Assembly (NCBI RefSeq): GCF_003514505.1 | Contig: NZ_DOPX01000010.1 | Span: 27,475 to 91,474 of the forward strand | Origin: Proteiniclasticum sp. | GTDB lineage: Bacteria; Bacillota; Clostridia; Clostridiales; Clostridiaceae | DNA length: 64,000 nucleotides | Direction of reading: 5' to 3' | Shown: positions 15,485 through 23,967 of the stretch, piece by piece | How positions within the stretch are numbered: the stretch's first letter is position 1 | How the letters are laid out: every line of letters starts with the position of its first letter | Translations under genes and position numbers: made by a program | The notes under the pieces: generated by a model | Told to the model about the DNA's origin: nothing | The model's input: the letters and a program-made list of their open reading frames with translations, nothing else | Databases searched by the model: none

Positions 15485-16189
15485 TCATAGGATCTCCACT
15501 GAAAGCACCGTGAGATCAAGATCTTCCACACGGAACCTGACGTTCATTCCCCCGAAGCTTAGGCCATAGACTCTTTCGGGATCGTTCTGATAAGAAGGTC
15601 TTGGGTCTTCTTTCAGCACCGAAACCAGGGCTGCATACTTTTCTGGAATGATTTTATCCACAAGCTCTTTGGGAATATCCACAGAAAGTTTTGGCTTTTC
15701 CACTTCAAAGATCCCGCACCGGGCTTCCTCATGGCTGTCTGAATAAGGCAGATAAGGCTTGATGTCCACAATGGGGGTTCCATCCATAAGATCTGCCCCT
15801 TGCACCAAAAGAACCGGTCCCTTCATCGGATCCATCTCCACCCCTTTCAGCTTCACAGCAGAAAGACCCAGATGGTTTGGCCTAAAAGGAGATCTTGTGG
15901 CAAAAACACCCAGTCTCTTGTTTCCTCCAAGCCTTGGTGGCCTTACCGTCGGTGTCCATCCTCCCTCCACAGCTTCTGAGAACTGCCAGATGAGCCACAG
16001 ATGGGTGAAGTTCTCCATGCCTTTCACTGCATCCTCTGTTCTGTAGCCTGGTTCAAAGACGATCCTTCCTTCTAAATCCTCCACAAGGCCACCCTGCCTT
16101 GGAATGCCGAACTTTGAGGGAAAATCCGTCTCAATCCTTGCAATGATGTCTATTTCGATTTTTTGATTTTCTGTTGTTTCTTCCTTCAT
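15485..16189 (-). CDS. trmO: tRNA (N6-threonylcarbamoyladenosine37-N6)-methyltransferase TrmO
   Basis: 234 residues from ATG 16187-16189 (ribosome site AAAGGTG; the in-frame GTG at 16198 overlaps it). TrmO uses S-adenosylmethionine to methylate t6A37 in tRNA. The TsaA/YaeB hallmark RPPRLGGNKRLGVFATRSPFRPNHLGLSAVKL is intact, followed by GADLMDGTPIVDIKPYLPYSDS, also conserved. N-terminal strand IDIIARIETDFPSKFGIPRQGG marks the start of the beta-barrel. The C-terminal extension (about 155-234, ending in LTVLSVEIL) matches the longer TrmO forms. Confidence 0.93.
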   Translation of the reverse strand: MKEETTENQKIEIDIIARIETDFPSKFGIPRQGGLVEDLEGRIVFEPGYRTEDAVKGMENFTHLWLIWQFSEAVEGGWTPTVRPPRLGGNKRLGVFATRSPFRPNHLGLSAVKLKGVEMDPMKGPVLLVQGADLMDGTPIVDIKPYLPYSDSHEEARCGIFEVEKPKLSVDIPKELVDKIIPEKYAALVSVLKEDPRPSYQNDPERVYGLSFGGMNVRFRVEDLDLTVLSVEIL

Positions 16190-16213
16190 ATTCCGCACCT
16201 TTCTTTTTATCCG

Positions 16214-17104
16214 TTAAGCACCGGAGTGCTCCTTATTTCGTTTCAGTTTCTCTTCTATCTTCTTGAAAGATACTCCCGTGAAGTCCTCCGTCCACTGAAA
16301 AAGCTTTTTTGAAAACTCTTCGTCCCGGGCTTTTCTGGAAACCTTCGCCGGTTTTCCATTGTAGAAGTATTCTCCAGTGATCCCTTCCACAGAAGGGTCT
16401 GTGGCCAAATACACCGCCGTGGCCGCCCCTTCCTCAGGGCTTCTGAAAAACGGCTTCAGAAGCTTCGTGATGCTTTTTCCAAACCCAGTCTCCCGGTTTA
16501 CGCCCATGTTGGTGGCGACAGCACCAGGATGGCAGCTGTTCACAGTAATACCATATGGAGCAAGCTTCTTTGAGAGCTCTTTGGCAAAGAGCACATTGGC
16601 AAGCTTCGACTGTCCATAGGCTTTGAAAGGACGAAAGCTCTTTTCAAGGGAGAGATCCTCAAAATAAATATCTCCCCATTTATGGGCACCGGAGGCCACC
16701 TGAACGATGCGGCTTCCTTTGTGGAGCCTTTCAAGAAGAAGGAGGGTCAAAAGAAAATGTCCCACATGGTTCACCCCAAACTGCATCTCCAGTCCTTCTT
16801 TCGAAAGCTCTCTTTGGGTGGTGATGACCCCAGCGTTATTCAGCATCACGTCTATTTTCTCATAGGTTTCTCCAATGAAGGACGCTGCCCTTCGGACGGA
16901 CTGAAGATCCGACAGATCGCAGAGAATCAGATGAAAGCATCCCGGCTGCTCTTCATTCAGCATTTTGAAGGCTTCGTTTCCTCTTTTTTCACTGCGGACC
17001 AGCATCAACACAAAATATCCTTTTCTTGCCAGCATCCTGGCAGAAGCCATCCCCATGCCTGAATTTGCGCCGGTCACCAGGGCGATCTTCTTCTCCATAC
17101 TCAT
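16214..17104 (-). CDS. Short-chain dehydrogenase/reductase (retinol dehydrogenase-like)
   Basis: 296 residues. NAD(P) site TGANSGMG near the N-terminus, NNAGVIT motif, catalytic serine in QVASGAHKWG, and YGQSKLAN (Tyr and Lys of YxxxK). The long C-terminal part with EEGAATAVYLATDPSVEGITGEYF is typical of the retinol-dehydrogenase/WWOX-like subgroup, which reduces aldehydes or ketones on hydrophobic substrates. Arg residues after the second strand (LVRSEKRGNEA) favour NADPH. The start may be ATG 17104 or the ATG two codons later. It lies 25 bp upstream of trmO and could be in the same transcript. Substrate unknown. Confidence 0.85.
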   Translation of the reverse strand: MSMEKKIALVTGANSGMGMASARMLARKGYFVLMLVRSEKRGNEAFKMLNEEQPGCFHLILCDLSDLQSVRRAASFIGETYEKIDVMLNNAGVITTQRELSKEGLEMQFGVNHVGHFLLTLLLLERLHKGSRIVQVASGAHKWGDIYFEDLSLEKSFRPFKAYGQSKLANVLFAKELSKKLAPYGITVNSCHPGAVATNMGVNRETGFGKSITKLLKPFFRSPEEGAATAVYLATDPSVEGITGEYFYNGKPAKVSRKARDEEFSKKLFQWTEDFTGVSFKKIEEKLKRNKEHSGA

Positions 17105-17210
17105 TTCCCCTTTGCTTTATGCCATGACTTTTCTTTCTATCTTATCACAGTTCGTCCCGTTTCAATATTGCGGAAACATCAGAGATCCTCAGCCTGTCTT
17201 CCTCACTCCG

Positions 17211-17241
17211 CAAAAAAGCCGCAGCTTCTTTTGCTGCAGCT
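17211..17241 (-). terminator. Terminator of the dodecin gene
   Basis: Minus strand AGCTGCAGC/GCTGCGGCT 9-bp stem with one GU pair, followed by TTTTTTG. Confidence 0.88.
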
Positions 17242-17249
17242 CTTTTGAT

Positions 17250-17450
17250 TCAGTCTACGAGGAAAGATATTTTGACATTCACTCTATAAGTAGTAATTTC
17301 TTCGCCCTCTACCACAGCCTGCATTTCTTTCACATACACAGACTTGATGTTCTTCACGGTTTTTGAAGCTTCCTTCACTGCATCTCTTGTTGCAGCTTCC
17401 CATCCATCTTTTGATTCCGCCAGAAGCTCAATGACTTTCACAACTGCCAT
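17250..17450 (-). CDS. Dodecin (flavin-binding dodecamer)
   Basis: 66 residues, the standard dodecin size. Sequence VVKVIELLAESKDGWEAATRDAVKEASKT followed by NIKSVYVKEMQAVVEGEEITTYRVNVKISFLV gives the beta-alpha-beta-beta fold; the W in DGWEAA is the conserved tryptophan that stacks on the flavin. Function is flavin storage and protection from light or side reactions. ATG 17448-17450 with AAGGAGG upstream. Single gene with own terminator. Confidence 0.93.
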   Translation of the reverse strand: MAVVKVIELLAESKDGWEAATRDAVKEASKTVKNIKSVYVKEMQAVVEGEEITTYRVNVKISFLVD

Positions 17451-17527
17451 ATTCTAAAGACCTCCTTCTTTGTTTTTTTCATCATAACAAAGAAGCATAG
17501 AGAAACTATGAGGAAACACCAAACAAT

Positions 17528-17968
17528 CTATGAATACCGTTCTTCCTTCTCCAGAAAGAGACTGAAAAGCGCATAACCTGCTCCTCCAAATAAGATGGGT
17601 AAGCTGAAGAATAAAATGAGTCCAGGTGCATCGTCAACGTCTGCCAGACGGTAAGTAAAGGGCAGCATCAGCAGAAAAATGATACTAAAGACCGCGGCAG
17701 AGGCTCTGGCTTTTCTCCATATACTCTGCCTGTTCTTCCCCGCTGCATCTTCTCTTTCCTTCAGCAGGCTTAGCATGAGCTGAAGGAGATAAATCACGGG
17801 CAGGATGGACAGGTACAGACCTCCAATGAGCGGATAAAGTAAACCCGCATAGCGTGGATTCACAGGCTCTTCCAAAAGAGAGAACAGAAACATCAAAGAG
17901 ACCCCCACAATCACAACTGTTAATAGCACCAGAAAACTTTTTAGATACAGCTTATACCATTTTTTCAT
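17528..17968 (-). CDS. Four-span integral membrane protein, DUF2975-like
   Basis: About 146 residues with four hydrophobic segments (LKSFLVLLTVVIVGVSLMFLF, YLSILPVIYLLQLMLSLL, AAVFSIIFLLMLPFTYRLA, LILFFSLPILFGGAGYALFSLFL) and short charged loops. This size and layout resembles DUF2975-type proteins, without a diagnostic motif. The ATG at 17966-17968 is preferred over the GTG three codons earlier; ribosome sites are weak for both. Function unknown. Confidence 0.5.
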   Translation of the reverse strand: MKKWYKLYLKSFLVLLTVVIVGVSLMFLFSLLEEPVNPRYAGLLYPLIGGLYLSILPVIYLLQLMLSLLKEREDAAGKNRQSIWRKARASAAVFSIIFLLMLPFTYRLADVDDAPGLILFFSLPILFGGAGYALFSLFLEKEERYS

Positions 17969-18050
17969 CACAATCACGCTCTACTGTTAAGGTATCCACA
18001 GAAGGATCTCAGCCTTTCTGTGAACTCAGAGCTATTTTATCATCATTTTT

Positions 18051-18084
18051 ATTGAATAACAATAAAAATATATTATTATTCAAT
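18051..18084. promoter_or_regulatory. AT-rich inverted repeat upstream of the small membrane-protein gene
   Basis: ATTGAATAACAAT (18051-18063) and ATTATTATTCAAT (18072-18084) form a 13-bp inverted repeat with one mismatch, ahead of the minus-strand membrane-protein gene. It may be an operator/promoter or the end of the upstream transcript. Confidence 0.3.
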
Positions 18085-18137
18085 TCTATACCATTTCTCC
18101 ATTCCTAGCCTGCTCCTAGAGAACCGTGTGGTAAGAC

Positions 18138-19643
18138 TTATCTGAATGCGTTCCGATCTTCCACGTAATCCTCCAGAAGAGTCTTCTCCACATTGGGATA
18201 ATTCTCCAACAGTCCTTCCAAGAGTACACTTTTATAGAGTGCTCCCGCATCATTTTTTGCCTTCACTCTTTTACTGGTGAAAGTCATGGCAGGAATGCCC
18301 TCGATATCTTTCAGCCTCACTGGAAGACCGTACCAGGAAGTGTCTTCGTCCGGTTCATTTCCACCATTTTCTTCCCGTAGGATATGCTGATACTGGGTTT
18401 TTGTCACAAGATAGGCCACGCCATAGGCTTTTCCAGGCTTTGTGGTATCCAGAAAAGAGACGCCTTTTCCTTCCCAGGATCCTGATTTGCCGCCATAGTA
18501 CATGTCAAAGGGTATAGTGACCTTCTTCTTTCTCCTTGGGAGCCTTCTGTCTATGCATTCTTTCTGATGTCTCCCAAGCCCTCGGAAGCTTCCGCCCTCC
18601 AGATAATACCTGAACCGCTCAAGAAGCATATTGGACCCGTAGGAAACATACCAGATGAGTTCTTCCTTGGGGACCCATGGCTGATCCGTGACTGCCACTT
18701 TATTCTTCTTTTCCACTTCATGAAGATACACATAGGTGCCCACAGGATAAAGCATGATGCCCTCCTGCCATACGGAAACTTCACGATAGCTGTAGAGATG
18801 CCCTTCCCCCTCCAGATGATGAATCCGCTGCAATGTTTCACGGGTGACTTCATAGACCTCGCCTAAGACTGTACCGTCCTTCTCTTCTTTAATCCCAGGA
18901 TAGCTCCCCAGGTGATATAGCGCATAGCCTCTCAGCTGAGCCTCTCCAAGATATCTGCTTCCAGAAAGATATGCCTCATGATTTCTGTTTCCTTTCATTA
19001 GAGTCCCATAGACAAAAATTCTTGCCATTTCATTTTCTCCTCTCAGTTTTTTCAGCAGTGCTTTTGCTTCTTCTGTATGGTCTTCTCCCCAGTCAGAATA
19101 TACCGCTTCCCCACGGCATTTCCATGCAAGATCATCCACCGCTGCCTGGAATGCCTTTGAAAACTCCGGTGCATCCTCTGGAAATCTTCGGAGAAACTCC
19201 ATTACATTTCCTTCTTCAAAGAGTCTCAAAGTTTCCATAAGGCCTTGCAGTCCATCATGTCCTGCCCCTAAAAACCCTCGCCCTGTAGCGCCGTGAAGAA
19301 GCCTTCTGAATATCTCATCAAATCCATCGAGAGTTGTAACTTTCTCCAGATTCTTCAGCTTCATCTGCATCAGAATGGCACAGGATATATACGTTGGGTG
19401 ATAAAAGTAACGGACTCTGGAGTCACTGGGCATCTCCTCTGGTGAACCAAGGCCCAAGAAGTACAGTTTCTCATTTCTTGGAAGCGCCTTGGCATCCTGC
19501 AGCATTTTCCTTGCATAGGCCACGGCATCCTCTTCAGAAACTCCCCCGGACTTGATTTCTCTAAAGTCCTCCATCAGCTTGGCAATGATCTTTTCCATTT
19601 CCGTGGTATCGATGGTTTCCGGTCTGTAAAATATGTTTTTCAT
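18138..19643 (-). CDS. Three-part protein with two gamma-glutamylcyclotransferase-like (GGCT/AIG2) domains
   Basis: 501 residues, soluble. Residues 1-205 are an alpha-helical domain I do not recognise with certainty (possibly DUF4125-like; FYHPTYISCAILMQMKLK, GFLGAGHDGLQGLMETL). Residues about 208-325 are a GGCT-type domain: FVYGTLMKGNRNHEAYL, GYALYHLGSYPGI, GTVLGEVYEVT. Residues about 340-495 begin again with WYVSYGSNMLLERFRYYL, the YGSN substrate loop of GGCT/ChaC-like enzymes, and continue with LDTTKPGKAYGVAYLVTKTQYQHIL. GGCT proteins cleave or transfer gamma-glutamyl amine bonds with release of 5-oxoproline, with a Glu as catalytic residue; I could not place it confidently in either copy. 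ATG 19641-19643 with GAGGAGG upstream. Confidence 0.75.
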   Translation of the reverse strand: MKNIFYRPETIDTTEMEKIIAKLMEDFREIKSGGVSEEDAVAYARKMLQDAKALPRNEKLYFLGLGSPEEMPSDSRVRYFYHPTYISCAILMQMKLKNLEKVTTLDGFDEIFRRLLHGATGRGFLGAGHDGLQGLMETLRLFEEGNVMEFLRRFPEDAPEFSKAFQAAVDDLAWKCRGEAVYSDWGEDHTEEAKALLKKLRGENEMARIFVYGTLMKGNRNHEAYLSGSRYLGEAQLRGYALYHLGSYPGIKEEKDGTVLGEVYEVTRETLQRIHHLEGEGHLYSYREVSVWQEGIMLYPVGTYVYLHEVEKKNKVAVTDQPWVPKEELIWYVSYGSNMLLERFRYYLEGGSFRGLGRHQKECIDRRLPRRKKKVTIPFDMYYGGKSGSWEGKGVSFLDTTKPGKAYGVAYLVTKTQYQHILREENGGNEPDEDTSWYGLPVRLKDIEGIPAMTFTSKRVKAKNDAGALYKSVLLEGLLENYPNVEKTLLEDYVEDRNAFR

Positions 19644-19732
19644 AAAGTTTCCTCCTCATGTTTTCCTTTGCTTTATGTTTTCATGATAGAGGATGGGATT
19701 GATTCTTGGTATGAAACCCGGTTTCAATTGGA

Positions 19733-20740
19733 TTAGTACAGCTCTTCTTTGGTATAGGCACTTCTTAAGACACGGTCAAAGAATACGGTCCTTACCCCCT
19801 CTTTATACTCAATCTTCAGGAAGCTTCCTTTGTAGGTTCCTGGGATGCATCGGCACTCCTCGAGAAAGACAGCACTGCCGTCCTCTTCCAGGTACACCAT
19901 AAAAAAAGACTTTTCATTTTTCATGCAGTCCATGAGTACGCTGGGTCCGTCCGTCGTCTTAAAACGCTTCTCTTCAAGAAAAGCATCGCTCTCTGAGCGT
20001 GCTAACGCCTCATAAAATGCAGTATCTTCCTGAATAAGCTCTTTTGACACCTGGAGAATTCTATTTTTTCCAAAGGAAGAAAGCTGCATCCAAAGGTCTT
20101 CTGCTGACTTCTCTGCATAGGCTTTCATCAACGGATTCTCCATCATCATTTGGAGACCCTTCAGCGCTGCAATGACTTGGGTCAGGTTCCAGGTGAGAAA
20201 AAACGGATGAACCGTGGAGGAGAACAAGACTTTTCCATTTTTTCTCTCCATATCCCGGATCTCAAACTTCCGGCCTAGAATCTGAATGGGATCCTCATCC
20301 AGTCCCCGGAGCTTTTTAAGATCTTCCTCCAGAGTCCTTGTGCTCACCCATAAGCGCTCACTCAAATCCTCTATATCGAGATCACCACCTTGAAGCTCCT
20401 TTGCCAGATACATTTGACGCTCAAAGGTATTCCACACATCCACTTCAGGAAAAGAGACTTCTATACTGCATTGATGCACCTCTAAAAGATACTGAAGAAA
20501 TTTTTTATAGACGAAGATTGCTGTACCTTTATGATTCTTATAGGATCGAACCGCTTCTTTCATCGCCCGCTCCAGCTCATCCTGATCCAAATCCGGCAGA
20601 GCATACTGAGCTTCCAATAGCTTTATCAGGGAAGTTACTGTAGATTTTTTTAGAGAAGAATATTCATAATAATGCTTATAATTCTCTGGTGTCATGATTT
20701 CATCAAACCATGGGCCCTTCTTGATGCCCGTCATATCCAT
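19733..20740 (-). CDS. HTH transcriptional regulator with WYL-like C-terminal domain
   Basis: 335 residues. The DNA-binding segment is central, about 110-150: MYLAKELQGGDLDIEDLSERLWVSTRTLEEDLKKLRG, a DeoR/YafY-type winged helix (LSERLxVSxRTLxxDLxxL). The N-terminal 100 residues are helical and unusual for the family. The C-terminal half reads like a WYL module ending (FLKIEYKEGVRTVFFDRVLRSAYTKEELY), though the W-Y-L triplet itself is not obvious. Such regulators sense small ligands or nucleotides. It is divergent from the sugar transporter operon, but the long gap makes a regulatory link only a possibility. ATG 20740 or, with better spacing from AAAGGAG, 20734. Confidence 0.72.
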   Translation of the reverse strand: MDMTGIKKGPWFDEIMTPENYKHYYEYSSLKKSTVTSLIKLLEAQYALPDLDQDELERAMKEAVRSYKNHKGTAIFVYKKFLQYLLEVHQCSIEVSFPEVDVWNTFERQMYLAKELQGGDLDIEDLSERLWVSTRTLEEDLKKLRGLDEDPIQILGRKFEIRDMERKNGKVLFSSTVHPFFLTWNLTQVIAALKGLQMMMENPLMKAYAEKSAEDLWMQLSSFGKNRILQVSKELIQEDTAFYEALARSESDAFLEEKRFKTTDGPSVLMDCMKNEKSFFMVYLEEDGSAVFLEECRCIPGTYKGSFLKIEYKEGVRTVFFDRVLRSAYTKEELY

Positions 20741-20963
20741 CGACTCCTTTCTCGTATTTTTTTCATCCTATAGCTGTATCTTACTGCGAAAATAGCAAAA
20801 TGGAAATATAATTTCTATCATCCGATATCATTCATACTCCTCTATCTGATTCACTCCATAAATAATAAAATCAAGAAAATCGACCCTGTTTTTTTTGATA
20901 CTAAAGTTTAACCCAAGATAAATCTTCATTTTTTCAATAATTCTTAAACCTGTACGAACAAGA
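20741..20963. other. Divergent non-coding region, left part
   Basis: The whole gap between the WYL-type regulator and chvE is 415 bp. This left part is AT-rich and carries the regulator's upstream region; no clear promoter pair, RNA or ORF was seen in it. The right part holds the chvE promoter, operator-like site and a structured leader, listed separately. Confidence 0.5.
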
Positions 20964-20992
20964 TTGACAACGTTTACTTGATTCGTTAAACT
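20964..20992 (+). promoter_or_regulatory. Promoter of the chvE-mmsAB operon with a LacI-family-like operator
   Basis: TTGACA (20964-20969), 17-bp spacer, TAAACT (20987-20992). Inside it, TGACAACGTTTACT (20965-20978) matches 11 of 14 positions of the CG-centred LacI/GalR-type palindrome TGTAAACGTTTACA, so a LacI-family sugar repressor or CcpA-like protein could occlude the promoter. Confidence 0.65.
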
Positions 20993-20998
20993 AAATAC

Positions 20999-21155
20999 GA
21001 ACAGACCTGAATAGGCTTGTTAAATTTCGACAGCTATTCTCCGACTCTGAAAAGGGCTGAACTTCGCTTTAAATTGGCTGAAAATTCAGTGAAGTTTACA
21101 GCGCTTATACAGAACCGGCAGTTTTTGCTGTCAAAAAAAAGAGAGGGGTAAAAGA
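20999..21155 (+). promoter_or_regulatory. About 150-nt 5' leader of chvE with hairpins
   Basis: Downstream of the predicted start, AACTTC-GCT (from 21060) can pair with AGT-GAAGTT (to 21099), and a short GGCAG/CTGTC-like hairpin lies just before the A-rich segment and ribosome site GAGAGGGG. No known riboswitch consensus recognised. Confidence 0.35.
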
Positions 21156-22277
21156 ATGAAAAAGAACCGTAAACTTGTCATCTTATCCGCAGTGCTTTCC
21201 GCAATGATGCTGTTTTCCGTAGCCTGTTCCTCTGGCGATACTGAAGGAAATGGCGATGGCAGTGTGGATATCGGGATCGTTCTTCCTACAAAAGATGAGC
21301 CCCGCTGGGTTCAGGATGAGACCAGATTCAAGGAAGCTCTCGCAGATACAGACTACTCTGTAGAAATTCTCTTCAGCCAGGGATCCTCTGCGAAGGAAAA
21401 AGAAAATGTGGAATCACTTCTGACCAAGGGAATCAAAGTACTGATCATCTGCCCACACGATGGAGATGCCGCTGCCGCTGCTGCTGAAGCTGCCGCTGCT
21501 GAAGGCGTCAAAGTCATCTCTTATGACCGTCTCATCACCGGTACTGACGCTGTAGATTACTATGTGACATTTGACTCCGTTGCTGTTGGTGCGGCTCAAG
21601 GCCAGTATCTCATCGACAAAGCTTCCGGCAAAGACAATCCACTCTATCTCTATGCCGGCGCAGCAACAGACAACAATGCATTCCTGTTCTTTGAAGGCGC
21701 ATGGAGCGTTCTTCAACCTAAAATCAAGGATGGCACCTTTGTCATCAAGAACTCCCCAGAAGCTGTAGCACTTCAGGACAAAGCTGAGCTGACCCGTGAT
21801 GAAATGTCCAAGATCATCGGACAGATCACCACCAACTGGGATTTCAATGAAGCGAAGAACAAGGCTGAATCTCACCTGACTGCTGCATCTGCTGCAGACA
21901 AGGGCGATGTATTTATCCTTGCACCAAACGATGGAACCGCAAGATCCATTGCGGACACCTTTGCCACAGACACTGATGTCACCAGCTTCGTTGTAACAGG
22001 ACAGGATGCTGAAAAAGCTTCCGTTCAGTACATCATCGACGGAAAACAATCCATGACCGTATTTAAAGACGTGAGAACTCTAGTAAAAGACTCCATTGAC
22101 ATGGCTGTTTCCATTCTGAAAGGTGAAACTCCTGGAACCACAGGCGCCTATGACAACAAGAACAAAGAAGTTCCTGCAAAGCAGACTGAAGTTATTACTG
22201 TGGATCAGGAAAATGTGAAGGCAGCCCTCATTGACTCCGGATATTATGAAGCATCCGAGTTTACTGGACTGGAATAA
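21156..22277 (+). CDS. chvE: Multiple-monosaccharide ABC transporter substrate-binding lipoprotein
   Basis: 373 residues. Signal peptide with lipobox SVAC (Cys24), so the mature protein is a membrane-tethered lipoprotein that captures sugars outside the cell. The periplasmic-binding-protein type I fold is seen as VDIGIVLPTKDEPRWVQDETRFKEAL, GIKVLIICPHDGDAAAAAAEAAAAEGVKVISYDRLI, and DYYVTFDSVAVGAAQGQYLIDKA. The PTKxxxRW...D start and the YDRLI motif are characteristic of ChvE/XylF-like proteins of glucose, galactose, arabinose or xylose specificity. First gene of the operon; a hairpin follows it that should favour its overproduction relative to the transporter. Confidence 0.9.
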   Translation: MKKNRKLVILSAVLSAMMLFSVACSSGDTEGNGDGSVDIGIVLPTKDEPRWVQDETRFKEALADTDYSVEILFSQGSSAKEKENVESLLTKGIKVLIICPHDGDAAAAAAEAAAAEGVKVISYDRLITGTDAVDYYVTFDSVAVGAAQGQYLIDKASGKDNPLYLYAGAATDNNAFLFFEGAWSVLQPKIKDGTFVIKNSPEAVALQDKAELTRDEMSKIIGQITTNWDFNEAKNKAESHLTAASAADKGDVFILAPNDGTARSIADTFATDTDVTSFVVTGQDAEKASVQYIIDGKQSMTVFKDVRTLVKDSIDMAVSILKGETPGTTGAYDNKNKEVPAKQTEVITVDQENVKAALIDSGYYEASEFTGLE

Positions 22278-22311
22278 CAGCTCAGGCCACAAAAAAATAG
22301 AGTACCATCAG

Positions 22312-22340
22312 ATAGTGAAAGCCATTTTGGCTTTCACTAT
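22312..22340 (+). terminator. Intercistronic hairpin (attenuating terminator) between chvE and mmsA
   Basis: Perfect 12-bp stem ATAGTGAAAGCC/GGCTTTCACTAT with a 5-nt loop, followed by TTATGATAT, which is a poor U-tract. This suits partial read-through or 3'-end protection of the binding-protein mRNA. Confidence 0.65.
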
Positions 22341-22409
22341 TTATGATATACGAGATCTGGAAAGGCTCTGGCCTTTTCCGAGCATCCGCAAACAGAGGAG
22401 AGGGAAAAT

Positions 22410-23945
22410 ATGGAAACTGCTCTTCAGACAGATTATATTCTGGAAATGAAAAACATCACCAAAGTCTTCCCGGGGGTAAAAGCCCTGGATGATGTGAATT
22501 TCAAAGTAAAGCGTGGAGAGATCCACTGCCTTGTGGGAGAAAATGGTGCCGGTAAATCCACCTTGATGAAAGTGCTCTCCGGCGTATGGCCCTTTGGATC
22601 CTATGAAGGAGATATCCTTCTCAATGGAGAAGTGCAGAAGTATCAGGGCATCCATGACAGCGAAAAAGCAGGCATTGCCATCATCTATCAGGAGCTGGCC
22701 CTTATTCCTGAGCTTTCTGTCTATGAAAACATCTATCTGGGCCACGAAATCAGAAAAGGCAGATTCATCGACTGGAACGAGACCATCAAAATGTCCAAAG
22801 AAATGCTGAAAAAAGTAAGACTCAACATAAACCCTGAAACCAAAATCAAGGACCTTGGTGTCGGCAAGCAGCAGCTCATCGAAATCGCCAAAGCCTTCAG
22901 CAAAGAAGTGAGCCTCATCATCCTGGATGAGCCCACGGCAGCACTAAATGACGACGACTCCGCAAACCTTCTGGAGCTTCTTCTGGAGCTGAAAAAGGAA
23001 GGTGTCACTTCTATCATGATCAGCCATAAGCTGAAGGAAGTCATCCACATCGCAGATACCGTCACCGTCCTTCGGGATGGCAAGACCATCTGCTCCCTGT
23101 CCAAAGAGAAGGGAGAAATCTCAGAACCTGTCCTCATCCGAAACATGGTGGGCAGAGCCATCGATGACATCTTCCCCAAGCGGCTGGAGAAGAATCTGGG
23201 AGAAACACTTCTGGAAGTGAGAAACCTCAGCGCTGTAGATCCTAAAAACGGGAAAAAGGTGCTGAAAAACGTCAGCATTCATGCGAAAAAAGGAGAAGTG
23301 GTGGGCATCGCCGGTCTCATTGGTGCAGGACGGACAGAGCTCGCCTCCTGCATCTTCGGGAACCCCAAAGGGTTCAAAATGGAAGGAGACATTTTTGTAG
23401 ACGGTGAGAAGCATACCTTCCATCATCCGAAAGATGCCATCAAAAAAGGCATCGCCTATGTCACGGAAGACCGAAAAAAGGAAGGACTCATCCTTCTTCA
23501 GGATATTAAGAACAACATCAGCCTGGCCAATCTGAAAGGCATCTCCTCCAGCGGCATTGTCAATGACAATGAAGAAATCACTGTAGGAGAATCCTACCGG
23601 AAATCGCTTGGCATCAAAACCCCTTCGGTGGAGCAGCTCACAAGAAACTTAAGCGGCGGAAACCAGCAGAAGGTTTCCCTGGGCAAATGGCTGAACACAA
23701 AACCAAAGGTTCTTATTCTGGATGAGCCCACCCGAGGCATCGATGTAGGCGCCAAGTTTGAGATCTACACCATCATCAACAGCCTGGTCAAAGAAGGCAT
23801 GAGCATCATCATGATTTCCTCCGAGCTTCCGGAAATTCTGGGCATGAGCGACCGCGTCTACGTGGTTGCAGAAGGCAAGATCACAGGGGAACTGCCTGTG
23901 GAAGAAGCCACCCAGGATAAAATCATGGAACTTGCCACAGTCTGA
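22410..23945 (+). CDS. mmsA: Multiple-monosaccharide ABC transporter ATP-binding protein (double NBD)
   Basis: 511 residues, the size of MglA/XylG/GguA proteins with two fused nucleotide-binding domains. First NBD: Walker A GENGAGKST near residue 45, Walker B region LIILDEPTAAL; its signature is the degenerate VGKQQLIEIAKA. Second NBD: GLIGAGRTELA as degenerate Walker A, intact signature LSGGNQQKVSLGKWL and LILDEPTRGIDVGAKFEI. This pattern is exact for the sugar CUT2 class. Works with chvE and mmsB products at the membrane. Start ATG 22410 with GAGAGGG upstream. Confidence 0.93.
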   Translation: METALQTDYILEMKNITKVFPGVKALDDVNFKVKRGEIHCLVGENGAGKSTLMKVLSGVWPFGSYEGDILLNGEVQKYQGIHDSEKAGIAIIYQELALIPELSVYENIYLGHEIRKGRFIDWNETIKMSKEMLKKVRLNINPETKIKDLGVGKQQLIEIAKAFSKEVSLIILDEPTAALNDDDSANLLELLLELKKEGVTSIMISHKLKEVIHIADTVTVLRDGKTICSLSKEKGEISEPVLIRNMVGRAIDDIFPKRLEKNLGETLLEVRNLSAVDPKNGKKVLKNVSIHAKKGEVVGIAGLIGAGRTELASCIFGNPKGFKMEGDIFVDGEKHTFHHPKDAIKKGIAYVTEDRKKEGLILLQDIKNNISLANLKGISSSGIVNDNEEITVGESYRKSLGIKTPSVEQLTRNLSGGNQQKVSLGKWLNTKPKVLILDEPTRGIDVGAKFEIYTIINSLVKEGMSIIMISSELPEILGMSDRVYVVAEGKITGELPVEEATQDKIMELATV

Positions 23946-23967
23946 GAACAAAGAGGAGGAAGAAAAA

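Noticed and set aside
23866..23967. 34-residue N-terminal extension of the MmsB permease
   Set aside because: It lies inside mmsA, has no ribosome site, and GAGGAGG precedes the ATG at 23968.
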